This document shows, piece after piece, positions 44,167 to 52,751 of a DNA stretch of 64,000 nucleotides. Below the pieces are notes generated by a model that saw only the letters and a list, made by a program, of their open reading frames with translations, was not told the origin of the DNA and did not search any database. The translations under genes and the position numbers were made by a program. The stretch lies in contig CP082844.1 of NCBI GenBank assembly GCA_019930625.1, positions 5,270,001-5,334,000 on the forward strand, read 5' to 3'. This stretch comes from Nocardia asteroides. GTDB taxonomy: Bacteria > Actinomycetota > Actinomycetes > Mycobacteriales > Mycobacteriaceae. Each line of letters opens with the position of its first letter. Position 1 is the first letter of the stretch.

Positions 44167-44275
44167 CCCGGGATCCCGGTCGGCACGCCCCGGCTCCGCC
44201 GGCAGGGGCGGCGCGATCGGGAAGTCGTTGCCGGTGGCATGCGCGTCGAGGCTGGTGCCACGGCAGAATGATCGA

Positions 44276-45919
44276 ATGGTTGTGAGGATCGACGGCGCAC
44301 GTTCGGCTCGATGCCAACTGGTGGCCAGGCGCGGACGGTACGCATCACCGGTGCGAACGCACCGCAGAACCCGAAGCGCACTCGTCATGGTGGCCGTGTG
44401 CGCGACCGCCGTTCTGTCCGCTTGCTCGTCGTCGAGTTCGGAGGCGGACTTCACCGCCACCAGGGATGAGCCCCTGGTGATCTCACTGGACGATCTGCTG
44501 GCCGAGACCGGCGGCAGCGCCGCGGTCGAGATCGCCGATCCGCGGCACGGCACGATCACCCATCGCACCGATGGGGCGGTGGTGTACACGCCGGCTGCCG
44601 GGTACACCGGGCCCGACAGCATCACCGTGACCACCACCGACGCCGTGAAGCTGTTCACCACCGATATCCCGCCGCTCGGCGACTTCGGCGGGGTGAGCTT
44701 GCAGGGCAGCGGGTACGGGTCGGCGTTCACCCCGGTACCCGGATCGACCGACGAATTCTACGGTCTCACCGACCGCGGTCCGAACGTCGACGGCCAGGGC
44801 AAGAGCGAGAAGCTCACGCCCGTACCCACTTTCACGCCCACCATCGCGAAGTTCAAGATGGTCGGCACCAAGGCGGTGCTGGTAAGCGCCATCGCTTTGA
44901 AGAACTCGGCGGGTCAACCGTTCAACGGCTTGATCGATATCTCCGCCGGCACCGGCGAGACCATCCGCGACCTCAACGGCGCCATCCTGCCGCCCACCGA
45001 TCACGGCATCGACAGCGAGGGCTTGGTCGCTATGCCCGACGGCAGCTTCTGGGTGTCCGACGAGTACGGGCCGTTCATCGTGCACTTCGACGCCAACGGC
45101 ACCGAGCTCGAACGGCTGGCGCCGGGACGCGGCCTGCCCGCGGAACTTTCGCTGCGCACTCCCAACCAGGGGATGGAGGGGCTCACCGTCACCCCGGATG
45201 GCAGCACGCTGGTCGGCATCGTGCAGAGCGCACTCAGCGAGCCGGGTGTCGCGTCGGCGCGTGAGGTGCCCATGACCCGGATCGTCACCGTGGATCTGAA
45301 GACCCGGGACGTCAAAGAATTCGTGTATCCGCTCGAGGAGCCGAAGCAGAAACTCGTGGTCTCCGAGATCACGGCGCTGAGCAACACCACTTTTGTGGTC
45401 GACGAGCGCGATGGCAACAAAACACCCAAAGCGAACAAAAAGCTCTGGACGATAGACATCACCGGCGCCACCGATGTCGGCCCGCAGTCGGAGATTCAAG
45501 GCGCGCAATACGATACGGAGCTGGGCCTGCTGGTCGGCGGAAAGCCGTTGGAACTCCTCGTCGGTGCCGTGCCCACCGCCGACGGCGTCGCCACGCTGCG
45601 GAAGGCGGGCATTTCTCCGGTCGTCAAGAAGTCCGCTCTGGATCTCGGCGGTCTGCTGGACGGTCTGAACGCGGACGGCCTATTCTTCGGCCACGACAAG
45701 ATCGAAGGTGTCGCCACCCGTGACGGCGGCAAAACCCTTTACATCGCCGCTGACAGCGATTTCGGCATCGAGGCCCGCACCGGTGACCGACCGCCGTTCG
45801 GGCTGAAGCCGAAGCTCCTGGCCAACGGCGTGCAGGCCTCGGGTGAGGTGCTGATGATCGACACCACCGAGCTGCCCGCCGAGACACGGACGCAGACAGT
45901 CACGATCACCGTGAAGTAG
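44276..45919 (+). CDS. Lipoprotein with esterase-like activity of phytase domain
   Basis: About 547 residues. A signal peptide with the lipobox LSAC (VAVCATAVLSAC) is followed by a cadherin/Ig-like segment (DPRHGTITHRTDGAVVYTPA) and then a beta-propeller-like domain with EFYGLTDRGPNVDGQGK and DSEGLVAMPDGSFWVSDEYGP, the phytase-esterase family core. It is exported and anchored; the substrate may be a phosphate ester but is not known. Start ATG 44276 or GTG 44351, since neither has a strong ribosome site. Confidence 0.8.
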   Translation: MVVRIDGARSARCQLVARRGRYASPVRTHRRTRSALVMVAVCATAVLSACSSSSSEADFTATRDEPLVISLDDLLAETGGSAAVEIADPRHGTITHRTDGAVVYTPAAGYTGPDSITVTTTDAVKLFTTDIPPLGDFGGVSLQGSGYGSAFTPVPGSTDEFYGLTDRGPNVDGQGKSEKLTPVPTFTPTIAKFKMVGTKAVLVSAIALKNSAGQPFNGLIDISAGTGETIRDLNGAILPPTDHGIDSEGLVAMPDGSFWVSDEYGPFIVHFDANGTELERLAPGRGLPAELSLRTPNQGMEGLTVTPDGSTLVGIVQSALSEPGVASAREVPMTRIVTVDLKTRDVKEFVYPLEEPKQKLVVSEITALSNTTFVVDERDGNKTPKANKKLWTIDITGATDVGPQSEIQGAQYDTELGLLVGGKPLELLVGAVPTADGVATLRKAGISPVVKKSALDLGGLLDGLNADGLFFGHDKIEGVATRDGGKTLYIAADSDFGIEARTGDRPPFGLKPKLLANGVQASGEVLMIDTTELPAETRTQTVTITVK

Positions 45920-46003
45920 ACAGCACAGACGGCAATCGCAGCACGCGCGTCGGACGGATTCGGCAGTAGTCGATCGGCATTGCAGCGGTCGAACCCAGGA
46001 AAA

Positions 46004-47422
46004 TCATCTGTTGTCCTCATCCGGGTGCCGCCATGGGAATTCGAACGGGTCAGGGTCCGCGAAGTCGGCGAGATCGTGACGGCCACGAGGGGAGGAGTGT
46101 CTCCACTGATGGAACTTTCCCTTGGAGATCCCGTCGCTCAGCGAGAACAATACCGCGAGCGTCAGCGCGACCAAGGTAATCAATACGATGCGTAGGACGC
46201 CTTCGATGCCGGGCCAGACGCGATTCATCCCGGTCGCGGTCAGCGTGCACGCTCCTACTGCGAGAAAGCTGGGCAGGATCTTGCCGTGGTTGTCATCGAT
46301 GAACCCGGATTCCGCCAACCACCGGCATCTCCGGGCGCTCATCGGATGAGTCTGCCAGCTCTCGGCGAGGCGGGTGACGAGCCCGGCCATGACCCCAGCG
46401 ATGAGTGCGATCGGGCGGCGAATCCCTCCATCGGTCCGGCGCAGGGGATACCGCCGGCCGGCGCGACGGATCTGCGCCAGTTCGTCGGTGCCGCGCTGGA
46501 GCACCGCCCACACCGCGGGGTCGGCTCCCCATACGCGGGCATCGTGGTCGGCTACCTGCTCCCGAGTGCGTTGCAGTCCCGCGTAGATCAGATGGCCCGT
46601 TACGATCAGTGATCCGAGAAGGGCCAACTCGCGCAGCGGGTTCACAGCACCGGTCGGCCAATGCCGGGAGTATGTACCCGCCGCGACCAAGCCGGTCGAC
46701 AACCACAGATGCACTGCCGCGGACGGTACGGCGACACCGATCACAAACGCCAACCACAGGGCACGCGCACCGTATCCGATCAAGACGTCCCGGTTGTGGA
46801 CGTGCGCCAGTTCATGCAGCACCACCGCCCGGAAAATGTCGGGCTGCCGCTCTTGCCTACGCTGTCCGGTCCTGCGCAACCCCTCCTTGACCAGACCCGC
46901 GCCGAGACAGATCGTCGGACGGCCCGCACGGCGCAAGGTGACCGCATCCCGGCTGGAATCGAAGATCGCGACAACGAACCTCGGTGGACGCGAGGTGAGT
47001 CCGGCGATCTCGACGAGGTCGTCGACCGTGGCCCGCAACTGCGTGGGGATCGTCCCCAGCGCCGTACGTCGGGCCCACAGCGGCCCGATCCGGTAGATGA
47101 CCAATGCCACGATCAGCACTGCGGCGGTCCACCAGAGCGCAGGCCGCACCGCCTGGGACACGGTTGCCGGAAAACAGTGGGAATACCGGCCGAATCCGGC
47201 GGGAAGTCGCAGCATCGCGAGGTGCCATGGGTTGGCAGGATCGAATCCGGCGGCATCCAAACAGCGGCGGTAGGCGGCTTCACCCCGTACTGCCAACAGC
47301 ATCCGGGTGACCAGCATGAGCGACCACGCAGGGACCACTGCCAGCAGCAGCACACAACGGCGCCGAGTACCCCAGGAGAGAAAGCCGCGGTGCCCGCGCG
47401 CACCGTCGGCGTCCGTGGTCAC
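46004..47422 (-). CDS. M48-like membrane zinc metalloprotease
   Basis: A 472-residue integral membrane protease. The zinc site is HELAHVHNRD (HExxH), with a third ligand probably in REQVADHDARV. Hydrophobic helices lie near the N-terminus, around 80-105, 220-245, 260-280 and twice near the C-terminus. This fits the M48/HtpX-like family, which cleaves misfolded membrane proteins. Its start overlaps the preceding small gene as ATGA, so the pair is translationally coupled. Confidence 0.85.
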   Translation of the reverse strand: MTTDADGARGHRGFLSWGTRRRCVLLLAVVPAWSLMLVTRMLLAVRGEAAYRRCLDAAGFDPANPWHLAMLRLPAGFGRYSHCFPATVSQAVRPALWWTAAVLIVALVIYRIGPLWARRTALGTIPTQLRATVDDLVEIAGLTSRPPRFVVAIFDSSRDAVTLRRAGRPTICLGAGLVKEGLRRTGQRRQERQPDIFRAVVLHELAHVHNRDVLIGYGARALWLAFVIGVAVPSAAVHLWLSTGLVAAGTYSRHWPTGAVNPLRELALLGSLIVTGHLIYAGLQRTREQVADHDARVWGADPAVWAVLQRGTDELAQIRRAGRRYPLRRTDGGIRRPIALIAGVMAGLVTRLAESWQTHPMSARRCRWLAESGFIDDNHGKILPSFLAVGACTLTATGMNRVWPGIEGVLRIVLITLVALTLAVLFSLSDGISKGKFHQWRHSSPRGRHDLADFADPDPFEFPWRHPDEDNR

Positions 47423-47886
47423 TGTCCGGTATCCGGCTCGATCGCCCGGAGCCGGGCGACCACCTCCTCAGCCAGCTCGTCGGCCCGGACGCGGTCGAAC
47501 CCGCGCGCGAGCGCGCCGTCGACGACCTGGCTGCGCACGCGCCGCAACGTCTCCGAATCCACGGGAGGCACAGTAGGTTCCGCTGCCCGCCGCCTGCCGA
47601 TCATGGCCCGCAGACGAGTACCGACCTTGGCCGTGGCAGCATCGACCGCCCTTCCGGTCGCATGGTCGGAAAGTTGTTCGACCACCATCCAGACCAGCGG
47701 AAGTACGAACGGCGCGACATCGGGAAGCCCGAAGCGTAGCGGTCCCCGCCGTCGCGCACCGGCGCGGCGCAGCGAACGGCTCACCTGCTCACCGTCCAAG
47801 GAATCCAGGTTCTCCAGTAGCCACCGCTCTTCCGGAACCTTGCTTCTTACGACATCCCATACGATTTGACGCACCGTCGTGACCAT
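47419..47886 (-). CDS. Conserved hypothetical protein coupled to the M48 protease
   Basis: A 155-residue protein with one hydrophobic stretch (DVAPFVLPLVWMVVEQL) and an amphipathic C-terminal helix (RADELAEEVVARLRAIEP). ATG 47886 has AGGGGG five bases upstream; an alternative GTG lies two codons earlier. It overlaps the protease start by four bases and probably acts with it, as a partner or regulator. No family is recognised. Confidence 0.65.
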   Translation of the reverse strand: MVTTVRQIVWDVVRSKVPEERWLLENLDSLDGEQVSRSLRRAGARRRGPLRFGLPDVAPFVLPLVWMVVEQLSDHATGRAVDAATAKVGTRLRAMIGRRRAAEPTVPPVDSETLRRVRSQVVDGALARGFDRVRADELAEEVVARLRAIEPDTGQ

Positions 47887-48039
47887 GAGCACCCCCTACC
47901 CTCGAGTTGGCCGAAGCTGCGATAGTACCGATCGGACGCATCACGTGCGGCCCCTCACGAATGCCCGCATCGAATCACAGACGCTGCGCCTACCGGCCTA
48001 CGCGGGGCTGGTGGCGCGCCGCCCCTCTCTAGTCGCGCT

Positions 48040-49233
48040 TCACCCGGATCTGGTGGAACCGAGCTCTTTTCCCTGCTCGACAGCGGGTGGGAGTGGGCGG
48101 GCGTGCCGACCGACGGTGTGCAGGTGGCTCAGCGCTCGGCGGTAGGAGTCGAGCAGGCTGGTCTGGCAGTAGGGCAGCTCGAGCTCGCGGCAGAAATCTT
48201 CGACAAGCGGCTGGGCTCGGTGCAGGTTGGCTCGCGGCATGGACGGGAACAGATGGTGCTCGATCTGGTAATTCAGACCGCCCATGGCTACGTCGATGAG
48301 GCGGCCACCGCCTACATTGCGGGACGTGAGCACTTGCCGGCGCAGGAAGTCGGTCGAGTCGCCTTCAGCCAGTACTTCCATTCCCTTGTGGTTGGGCGCG
48401 AAGGTGCATCCCATGTAGAACCCGAACAGGCCTTGCTGCACAGCGATGAAGGCCACCGCTTTGCCCGGCGACAGGACCAGGAACACCGCGGCGAGGTACC
48501 CGGCGGTGTGCGCGGCCAGCAGCACGGCCTCCAAGGCGCGGTTCGGTATCGCCCAGCGCAGCACCGCCCGGACACTCGCGTAGTGCAGACTGCCCGCCTC
48601 GAGGAACAGCAACGGAAAGAACAGCCAGGCTTGGTATCGGAAGACGAATCCCCGGATGCCTTTTCCGGTCCGTGCTCGATCGCCGGAAAAGGCCAGTACT
48701 CCCATCACATCGGGATCCGAGCCCTCGGTGTTGGGGTGAGCGTGATGCCGGTTGTGGTTACTGGTCCACCAGCCGATGCTCAGCCCGATACCGAGATTGC
48801 CCGCGATCGCACCGAACAGGTAGTTGGCCCGCCTGCCGCCGAAGATCTGTCGGTGCCCGGCATCATGACCGAGGAAGGCGATCTGGGCGAACACCACCGC
48901 CAAGAACGCGGCAACCCCAAGCTGCCACCACGAGTTCCCGATGAAGAAGAACGCCGCCCACCCGGCAGCGAACGCCAGCGCGGTGACCGCGCTCCTCCAG
49001 GCGTAGTACCCCAACCGCCGATCCAGCAGCCCCGCCTGCCGTGCACGGCGCAACAAGACCGCGTAGTCGCTGCCCCGGGCCGGTCGGTGTCCCCGGGGCT
49101 GTGCGGTCGACGAAGAGAATGGCTGCGCCCTTGGAGTAGTGCGGTCCAAAGCGACGACCGCGCTCGCTGTGGCAGCGGATGTCGGCGCCACCCGGCCGGT
49201 AGAACTTTCGATTACCACGGGTTGCCTGCGCAT
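48040..49233 (-). CDS. Membrane fatty acid desaturase
   Basis: About 397 residues. The three histidine boxes are HDAGH, HNRHH and QIEHH, the di-iron ligands of acyl-lipid or acyl-CoA desaturases, separated by four hydrophobic segments. Spacing fits the DesA3-like acyl-CoA desaturase group of mycolata rather than the front-end desaturases with cytochrome b5. The start is unclear: ATG 49233 fits the family but lacks a ribosome site, and ATG 49335 is also possible. Confidence 0.82.
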   Translation of the reverse strand: MRRQPVVIESSTGRVAPTSAATASAVVALDRTTPRAQPFSSSTAQPRGHRPARGSDYAVLLRRARQAGLLDRRLGYYAWRSAVTALAFAAGWAAFFFIGNSWWQLGVAAFLAVVFAQIAFLGHDAGHRQIFGGRRANYLFGAIAGNLGIGLSIGWWTSNHNRHHAHPNTEGSDPDVMGVLAFSGDRARTGKGIRGFVFRYQAWLFFPLLFLEAGSLHYASVRAVLRWAIPNRALEAVLLAAHTAGYLAAVFLVLSPGKAVAFIAVQQGLFGFYMGCTFAPNHKGMEVLAEGDSTDFLRRQVLTSRNVGGGRLIDVAMGGLNYQIEHHLFPSMPRANLHRAQPLVEDFCRELELPYCQTSLLDSYRRALSHLHTVGRHARPLPPAVEQGKELGSTRSG

Positions 49234-49704
49234 CCTGTTGTCAGTGTCGGTCGCAACATACTGCCGCGACTGGACCACCGCAAAGTGAACTGCCGTGCCG
49301 TCTGCCGACACATCTGCGTAACGATTGCGCTGCATCGACGGTAGCGGCTGCCCGAGATCGCCGCCACGGGTGCCAGGGTCACCGTCTGGGGTGGCTGGCT
49401 CACCGGAGTGGCCGACGCTAGATCGGCTTGATACGTCGGCAAGTGTGATGCATTAAGTGCGAGGAGGTCTCAAATTGTCGTCGCGATAGGTCGCATGGCA
49501 GGCAGGTCGCCGTATTGGTGCATTTCGTTATAGCGCTGGGGCGTAAAGTGTGCAAGTTTCTATTCCCGGGAGATTTCAGATCCTGAGGCCGAACCGATTC
49601 AGGCGATTTGTAGGGACTGCTCGTGAACTGCTCGCGGTCGAGGTCGCGCGTTGGCGCCTGTGTGGCTTCGGCGTGTCTGTCGTCCCCGGACCACGGAGAG
49701 TGCC
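49234..49704. other. Intergenic region before the giant-protein cluster
   Basis: No gene recognised on either strand if the desaturase starts at 49233. It holds the promoter of the three-gene cluster; no clear -10/-35 pair was found. The last part is AT-richer than its surroundings. Confidence 0.4.
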
Positions 49705-51099
49705 GTGCCACAGGTCGGGGATGAGGATCTTGCCGGGTTGACCGATCGGATCGCGGATGGGCTGCGTGCGGCGGCCCCGCCCGGGTGGCGGCGGCTGGAG
49801 GCATGGTTCGCGATGACCGTGGTCGCCGAATCGGCGTCGCTGGTGGCCGATGACGGTATCCGGTCGTTCCGGTGCCCGGTGCCGGATGCCGTGTGGGATA
49901 CGGTACGCCGACATCGGCAGGTGTCGGCAGGGGGGCATGCCGGGCCGTGGTGGCGGTTGCTGGTGCGCATCGACGGGGACGGTGTCGAGGCCGCTGCCGA
50001 TCACGGCGCGGCGCCGTTCCCCGGCGAGCAATTGTTCGCACCGGATGCCTATCTCGCCGACTTGGAACGCTATCCGCGGGATCGGCTGCCGGTGTGGCTG
50101 GCGGCCTATCTCGGTCGCGGCGAACGTCGGACGCGGTCGCCGCGCGCCGCCGCCGACGCGATGCGTGCGGACCAGCGTGCGGGTTTGCGCGCGGTCGCCG
50201 TGGACAACGAACTGCCGGAGTTGGCCGTGTTGTGGGCCCGGTGGGCGGTGCTGGCAGCAGCCTTCGTAGCGGTCGGGGCGGGGCAGGGGCCGCGGATCGG
50301 TCCGTCGGTGGGCATTTTCGAAGGTGCGGGACGCAGCGGTTCGACGTTGACGCTACTGCCTGGTGACCGGGCCGTGCTGTCGGGTGGCGTGTGGGATGCG
50401 CCGGCCCTGGACGCCGCGTACAACTCGGGTGCGGCGATGCCGGAATTATTCGCAGGAGCCCCGGGTTGGGTCGCCGACCCGGTGCTGAATCCGCGGGTGG
50501 CAACCGGTTTGCTGTCATTCTGTTACTGGTGGGAGGCCGGCCGATGGTATCGGGGTGGGTCCGCGCCGATATCGGAGTGCGCGCCGGCGCTGCCCGCGGT
50601 GTGGACGGTCGGCACCGTGGCGGGCGTTGTCGGCGACCTGCTGGAGGACCGGTCGGGTGGTACACCGGATGCGGCCGAGATGCTGGTGTCGGCCGCGCAG
50701 GCCGGTGCGGTGACTCGTGAGGCGATCGTGCAGGTCTTCGGTGACGGTGACGGCACCGACATCGATGGTGCGATGTTCCAATTCGTTCTCGCGGATCTGG
50801 ACGCCGACCACGCCGAGGGGATCGGCGCAGCGGATGCGCTCGACGTCGTGCGGGAGCACATTCGACGAGAGGGCTATGACACTGCGGGATACCCGCTGTC
50901 GTCGTTGCGGGCCGATCGCATCAGCGTGGGCTGGGTAGTCCGTTCACCGGTTCCGGACGGCAAGATCGCTTTGGACCGCGCGGTCTTCTATGTCGCCGAC
51001 GACGGCGTGGTGGAGCGCTCGACCACGTCGGTGCCGTTGTCGGTGTTCGTCGCCGGTTTCGAGCGCCGGTTCCGGCTGCGTGGCAACGGCCGCGCTTGA
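49705..51099 (+). CDS. Conserved hypothetical protein, first gene of the giant-protein cluster
   Basis: A 464-residue soluble protein without signal peptide or membrane segment. The C-terminal part has YPLSSLRADRISVGWVV, AVFYVADDGVVERSTTS and FERRFRLRG, a run seen in small actinobacterial proteins near type VII or polymorphic-toxin genes. It could be a chaperone or immunity factor, but no name can be given. GTG 49705 with GGAG six bases upstream. It ends 17 bp before the next gene and 1.65 kb before the giant gene, all on the same strand. Confidence 0.65.
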   Translation: MPQVGDEDLAGLTDRIADGLRAAAPPGWRRLEAWFAMTVVAESASLVADDGIRSFRCPVPDAVWDTVRRHRQVSAGGHAGPWWRLLVRIDGDGVEAAADHGAAPFPGEQLFAPDAYLADLERYPRDRLPVWLAAYLGRGERRTRSPRAAADAMRADQRAGLRAVAVDNELPELAVLWARWAVLAAAFVAVGAGQGPRIGPSVGIFEGAGRSGSTLTLLPGDRAVLSGGVWDAPALDAAYNSGAAMPELFAGAPGWVADPVLNPRVATGLLSFCYWWEAGRWYRGGSAPISECAPALPAVWTVGTVAGVVGDLLEDRSGGTPDAAEMLVSAAQAGAVTREAIVQVFGDGDGTDIDGAMFQFVLADLDADHAEGIGAADALDVVREHIRREGYDTAGYPLSSLRADRISVGWVVRSPVPDGKIALDRAVFYVADDGVVERSTTSVPLSVFVAGFERRFRLRGNGRA

Positions 51100-51116
51100 C
51101 CGGAGGGGATCACGAC

Positions 51117-52748
51117 GTGAACGGTGAAGTTCGGCTGGATCCGGATCGTCTGCGGAATCGAGGAGCGCGGCTGGCCGATCTCGGGGACCGCGTGGGACAA
51201 ACTTACGCGGGCCTGCGCGATTCCCTCGCGCACGCCGAAGGCAGCTGGGGCGACGACGATCTGGGTGTCGCGTTCGCCAAGGAGTTCAAGCCGCATGCCG
51301 ACCAGTTGCTGGCAAACCTTCGGGCAATGCAGGAGAGCCTGCACAGCACGGCCGCCGGAATAGTGGACGCCGCAGGCCAGTTCGAAGCACAGGACAGGTA
51401 CGGCGCCGGCCGGGTCGGCGCTACTGCCGCCAACCCGGACCCGATCGGCGAACCGGCGCCTCCACTGTCCGTTGGCAGCGTGGGCACGACCTCGCCCGCG
51501 GGCGCACAGCCACCCGTGACGTCCGATCCCGCGGCGACCTCTCCGGCAGGGGCAGACCCGGCCTATCCCACGAACCCGGCTTATCCCACGAACCTGTCGT
51601 CACCCACGAACCCGGCGTCTCCCACGCACCGGGCCGAGCCCACCGAACAACCCGCCTCCAGCGGAACACGGACACCGGACCCGTCCGGGGGGCGCTCCAA
51701 ACCGGAGGGCGGTCCGCAACGAGATCCCTCGGATCGGGCAGCGCGCCGAGAGGCGGCCCCGAGAGTAGGCGGACCGGTCAGCGTCAACCCCGGAAAGCCT
51801 GCCGAAGACTCCTCGCGCCGTCCGCCGGCCTCCGCGGTGTTCCCCCCGGCCGCCACCCGGGATTCACCCCGTGCCCCAGCCGGGCAGCAGGCACGGGTCG
51901 GCCCGCCGGGCGGTGTGGGACGGCCGGACACTCCGTGGTCCGGGCAGCCGCCTAGAACGGCCGGACCACCCTCCGGTGCGGATCCGAGGCCCCCTGGTCC
52001 TCGGTTCGCTGCTCCGCCGCGCACGCAGAAGCCCGCCGACGAATCGCCGCACGGGCGTGATCGGGGTCGCTCCGGCGCGCGCCCGGGTACCCATCCCGTG
52101 ATCGGCTGGCTGGCGCGGACGCTCGCCGAACACCACGACGTGCGGGTGGACGGATTCGATGCCCCCGGATTGCAGGTGCCGGCCATACGAGGATTCGTGG
52201 CCGCTGTGGACCGAGTGCTCACCGACTACCCGGTCGTCGCTGTCGATTTCGTCGCTGTGGCGGAGGTCGACGCCGAATCGGGGCCGGTGTGGTGGAGTCT
52301 CGAACCACGCCATACGCGGGGCATGGGCGCCGGTCGGTCGATAACCCTCGACCAGCGGACCGCGCAGGAGTCGGGGGGAGCGACCGGAACGGCGCAGTCC
52401 GACGCCGAGTCGCTGGAGCGGGAGATCTACCTGGCGACGCTCTGCGAATTCGGCCGGGCGCTCGACTCCGCCGGCGGCGGTCTCGCACGCAAGCGGGCAC
52501 AGCGTGTCCTGATCGCGACGTACCTGCATCTGGAGGCGGAACCGAACAGCACGTTCACCGAGGTGGTAAGCGGTTACCGGCGCTGGCGTGCCGAGTTGGC
52601 CGGGGACGTCGCGGACGCGGGCGGGTTCGACGTTTGCCGGGCCCTCGGCGCCGCGTTCGCCGATGTCGTGGTGCGCGGCGAGGAGGCGAGCGTGCAGGCG
52701 CGGGCACTGCACGCGGTGCTGGTCGACGCGACGTCGCGGCGGGAGTAG
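51117..52748 (+). CDS. WXG100-like, proline-rich protein, second gene of the cluster
   Basis: A 543-residue protein. The first 95 residues form a helical hairpin with LAHAEGSWGDDDLG, placing Trp44-Gly45 in the turn, the WXG100 signature of type VII secretion substrates. A long Pro/Thr/Ser linker follows (about 96-320) containing PTNPAYPTN-type repeats, then a C-terminal domain with VVAVDFVAVAEVDAESGPVWWSLEPRHTRG and RAQRVLIATYLHLE. That domain has no recognised family. GTG 51117 with GGAGGGG eight bases upstream; a TTG at 51096 is an alternative. Partner of the giant protein is the likely role. Confidence 0.68.
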   Translation: MNGEVRLDPDRLRNRGARLADLGDRVGQTYAGLRDSLAHAEGSWGDDDLGVAFAKEFKPHADQLLANLRAMQESLHSTAAGIVDAAGQFEAQDRYGAGRVGATAANPDPIGEPAPPLSVGSVGTTSPAGAQPPVTSDPAATSPAGADPAYPTNPAYPTNLSSPTNPASPTHRAEPTEQPASSGTRTPDPSGGRSKPEGGPQRDPSDRAARREAAPRVGGPVSVNPGKPAEDSSRRPPASAVFPPAATRDSPRAPAGQQARVGPPGGVGRPDTPWSGQPPRTAGPPSGADPRPPGPRFAAPPRTQKPADESPHGRDRGRSGARPGTHPVIGWLARTLAEHHDVRVDGFDAPGLQVPAIRGFVAAVDRVLTDYPVVAVDFVAVAEVDAESGPVWWSLEPRHTRGMGAGRSITLDQRTAQESGGATGTAQSDAESLEREIYLATLCEFGRALDSAGGGLARKRAQRVLIATYLHLEAEPNSTFTEVVSGYRRWRAELAGDVADAGGFDVCRALGAAFADVVVRGEEASVQARALHAVLVDATSRRE

Positions 52749-52751
52749 GCG